Shown piece by piece: positions 62,761-64,000 of a stretch of DNA of 64,000 nucleotides (its first letter is position 1; every line of letters starts with the position of its first letter). A program made the position numbers and the translations under genes. Location: the NCBI RefSeq assembly GCF_900107105.1, contig NZ_FNOT01000015.1, positions 61,095 through 125,094 of the forward strand, read 5' to 3'. Under the pieces are notes generated by a model that was not told the DNA's origin, did no database searches, and was given only the letters and a program-made list of their open reading frames with translations. Source of the stretch: Geodermatophilus africanus (lineage in GTDB: Bacteria > Actinomycetota > Actinomycetes > Mycobacteriales > Geodermatophilaceae).

Positions 62761-64000
62761 ATGTCCGTCCCCGCACGTCCCAGCCGGTCCGGCCGACCGG
62801 GTGGGTGGTTCGCCGATCGGCCGATCGGCGCCAAGATCGGAGCGGTCGTCGCACTGCTCGTCGTGGTCCTCGTGGGCACCAACGCCCTCGCCGTCTCCCG
62901 CATCACCGGGATGGCCGGGGACCAGCAGCGGATCTACGACGAGAACCTGCGTCCGCTGAACGCGCTCTCGGCCGTCCAGCGCGCCACCGCCGCGCACCGG
63001 GCCCGCGTCCTCGAGTACGCCGTCTCCGACCCGGCCCGCCGGACGGAGCTCCTCGGCGAGATGGAGGAGAAGCAGGCCGACGTGGAGGCCGCGCTCGCCG
63101 AGTACGAGCCGTTCGTCATCGACCAGGCTGCGATGGACAAGTACCTGGGTGCCCGCCAGCAGTTCCTGGCGTCGAACACCACGCAGCTCTTCCCGGCGGC
63201 GGACGCCGGCGACCTGGTCGGCTACGCCGCGCTCTACCGCGAGGTGTCCAGCCCCCTGCTCACCGACATTGCCGACGGCCTGGAGGAGGAGGGCCTCGCC
63301 CAGTCGAGCGAGGCGGCGGAGCGCAACGCCCAGGCGGCAGCCGACGCCACCTCCGCCACCCGGACGTTGGTCGGGACCTCGGCCGTCTCGACCCTCCTCG
63401 CGATCGCCCTCACCGTCCTGGTGGTCCGCCGGATGATCCGTTCCGTCCGGTCCGTGCAGCAGGCCGCCGACGCCATGGCCGACGGCGATCTAACCGTCGA
63501 GCCGGCCGTCGACGCCGACGACGAACTCGGCCGCATGGCTGCGTCGTTGCGGAGGGCGCAGGAGGGCCTGCGGGGCGTCCTGTCCTCGGTGGCCTCATCG
63601 GCCGATGCTGTGGCCGCGTCGTCGGAGGAGCTGTCCGCGTCCTCGGCGCAGATCTCCGCCTCGGCGGAGGAGACCTCCGCGCAGTCCGGTGTGGTGGCCG
63701 GCGCCGCCGACGAGGTGTCCCGCAACGTGCAGACGGTGGCCGCCGGCGCCGAGCAGATGGGGGCGAGCATCCGCGAGATCGCCACCAACGCCGCCGAGGC
63801 CTCCGACGTCGCCGCCCGCGCCGTGACCGCCGCGGAGACCACGACCGCGACGGTGGCCAAGCTCGGTGAGTCCTCGGCGGAGATCGGCAACGTGGTCAAG
63901 GTCATCACCAGCATCGCGGAGCAGACCAACCTGCTGGCGCTCAACGCGACGATCGAGGCCGCCCGGGCCGGAGAGGCCGGCAAGGGCTTCGCGGTGGTCG
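62761..64000 (+). CDS. Methyl-accepting chemotaxis protein 2, 3' partial
   Basis: First 413 codons; the gene runs past the window. TM1 (~25-47), ligand domain different from MCP 1, TM2 (~203-225), HAMP ([20 protein letters not shown]) and the start of an almost identical signalling domain, ending in KGFAVV. ATG at 62761, GGGAGCA Shine-Dalgarno. A 92-bp stretch near-identical to MCP 1 stands out (see findings). Divergent sensor domains with a shared signalling module suggest different ligands. Confidence 0.92.
   Translation, partial: MSVPARPSRSGRPGGWFADRPIGAKIGAVVALLVVVLVGTNALAVSRITGMAGDQQRIYDENLRPLNALSAVQRATAAHRARVLEYAVSDPARRTELLGEMEEKQADVEAALAEYEPFVIDQAAMDKYLGARQQFLASNTTQLFPAADAGDLVGYAALYREVSSPLLTDIADGLEEEGLAQSSEAAERNAQAAADATSATRTLVGTSAVSTLLAIALTVLVVRRMIRSVRSVQQAADAMADGDLTVEPAVDADDELGRMAASLRRAQEGLRGVLSSVASSADAVAASSEELSASSAQISASAEETSAQSGVVAGAADEVSRNVQTVAAGAEQMGASIREIATNAAEASDVAARAVTAAETTTATVAKLGESSAEIGNVVKVITSIAEQTNLLALNATIEAARAGEAGKGFAVV

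Noticed and set aside
1..64000. tRNA, rRNA, insertion sequence or prophage
   Set aside because: No cloverleaf, rRNA motif, transposase, integrase or phage structural gene was recognised on either strand. Absence is by eye only and tRNAscan or similar would be decisive.

Overview
This window is one contiguous piece of a chromosome from a very GC-rich actinobacterium. The coding style (third codon positions almost all G or C, many GTG starts, GTGA and ATGA stop/start overlaps) and the gene content fit a Geodermatophilaceae-type organism such as Blastococcus, Geodermatophilus or Modestobacter. The family assignment is an inference from style and content, not a measured identity. The first 9 kb has the order penicillin-binding protein, GT87 membrane protein, rpsF, ssb, rpsR, rplI, dnaB. 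This is the conserved block that lies near oriC in mycobacteria (ponA1, Rv0051 and rpsF to dnaB in M. tuberculosis). Six copies of a GTTCCACGTGGAAC palindrome across the window look like a ParB-site (parS) array and support an oriC-proximal location.

Layout. 1-9.2 kb: cell wall, single-strand binding protein, ribosomal proteins and a replicative helicase interrupted by a 415-residue intein. 9.3-17.7 kb: a terpenoid-cyclase-like protein, a broken gene, a fatty-acid desaturase with its ferredoxin reductase under a divergent PucR-type regulator, a methyltransferase, DNA polymerase IV and a flotillin remnant. 17.7-21.2 kb: a thiM-thiE-thiD operon under a TPP riboswitch, and a TauE/SafE transporter. 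21.4-27.8 kb: a stand-alone SNF2-like helicase, a vapBC toxin-antitoxin pair with its operator, a hydrolase, a cobT remnant and phosphoglucomutase. 27.8-34.4 kb: a glycerol regulon (glpF-glpK1, an IclR regulator with glpK2, and glpD) with a shared operator upstream of both transcription directions. 34.6-44.2 kb: an M20 peptidase, a PAS-GGDEF diguanylate cyclase, an HMG-CoA-lyase-like enzyme, a flavin reductase, a LOV-GAF-PP2C blue-light phosphatase, small membrane proteins, a frameshifted PaaX regulator and an aldo/keto reductase. 44.3-48.0 kb: a four-gene ferric-siderophore ABC transporter behind iron-box-like sequences. 48.1-53.9 kb: regulators, a DoxX-like protein, a LexA-boxed DUF222/HNH endonuclease, and an XRE regulator divergent from two small enzymes. 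53.9-60.5 kb: osmolyte genes (NAGGN amidotransferase and synthetase), two crcB fluoride channels and otsA-otsB for trehalose. 60.6-64 kb: two closely related chemoreceptors, the second running off the window.

The genes give a coherent picture of a motile soil or stone-surface actinobacterium that makes compatible solutes (NAGGN, trehalose), senses blue light, uses glycerol, scavenges siderophore iron and has SOS-type control. At least three families of intergenic hairpin repeats are interspersed: TGATCAT-armed hairpins, a roughly 60-bp GC-rich repeat, and a TCC-loop hairpin. Several gene remnants or frameshifted genes lie among them. I see no rRNA, tRNA, CRISPR array, insertion sequence or prophage. 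I found no clearly new multi-gene system. The most notable items are the parS-like array, the class 3 intein with cysteine-rich insertions together with a patch of atypical codons at a second DnaB intein site, and the hairpin repeat families.
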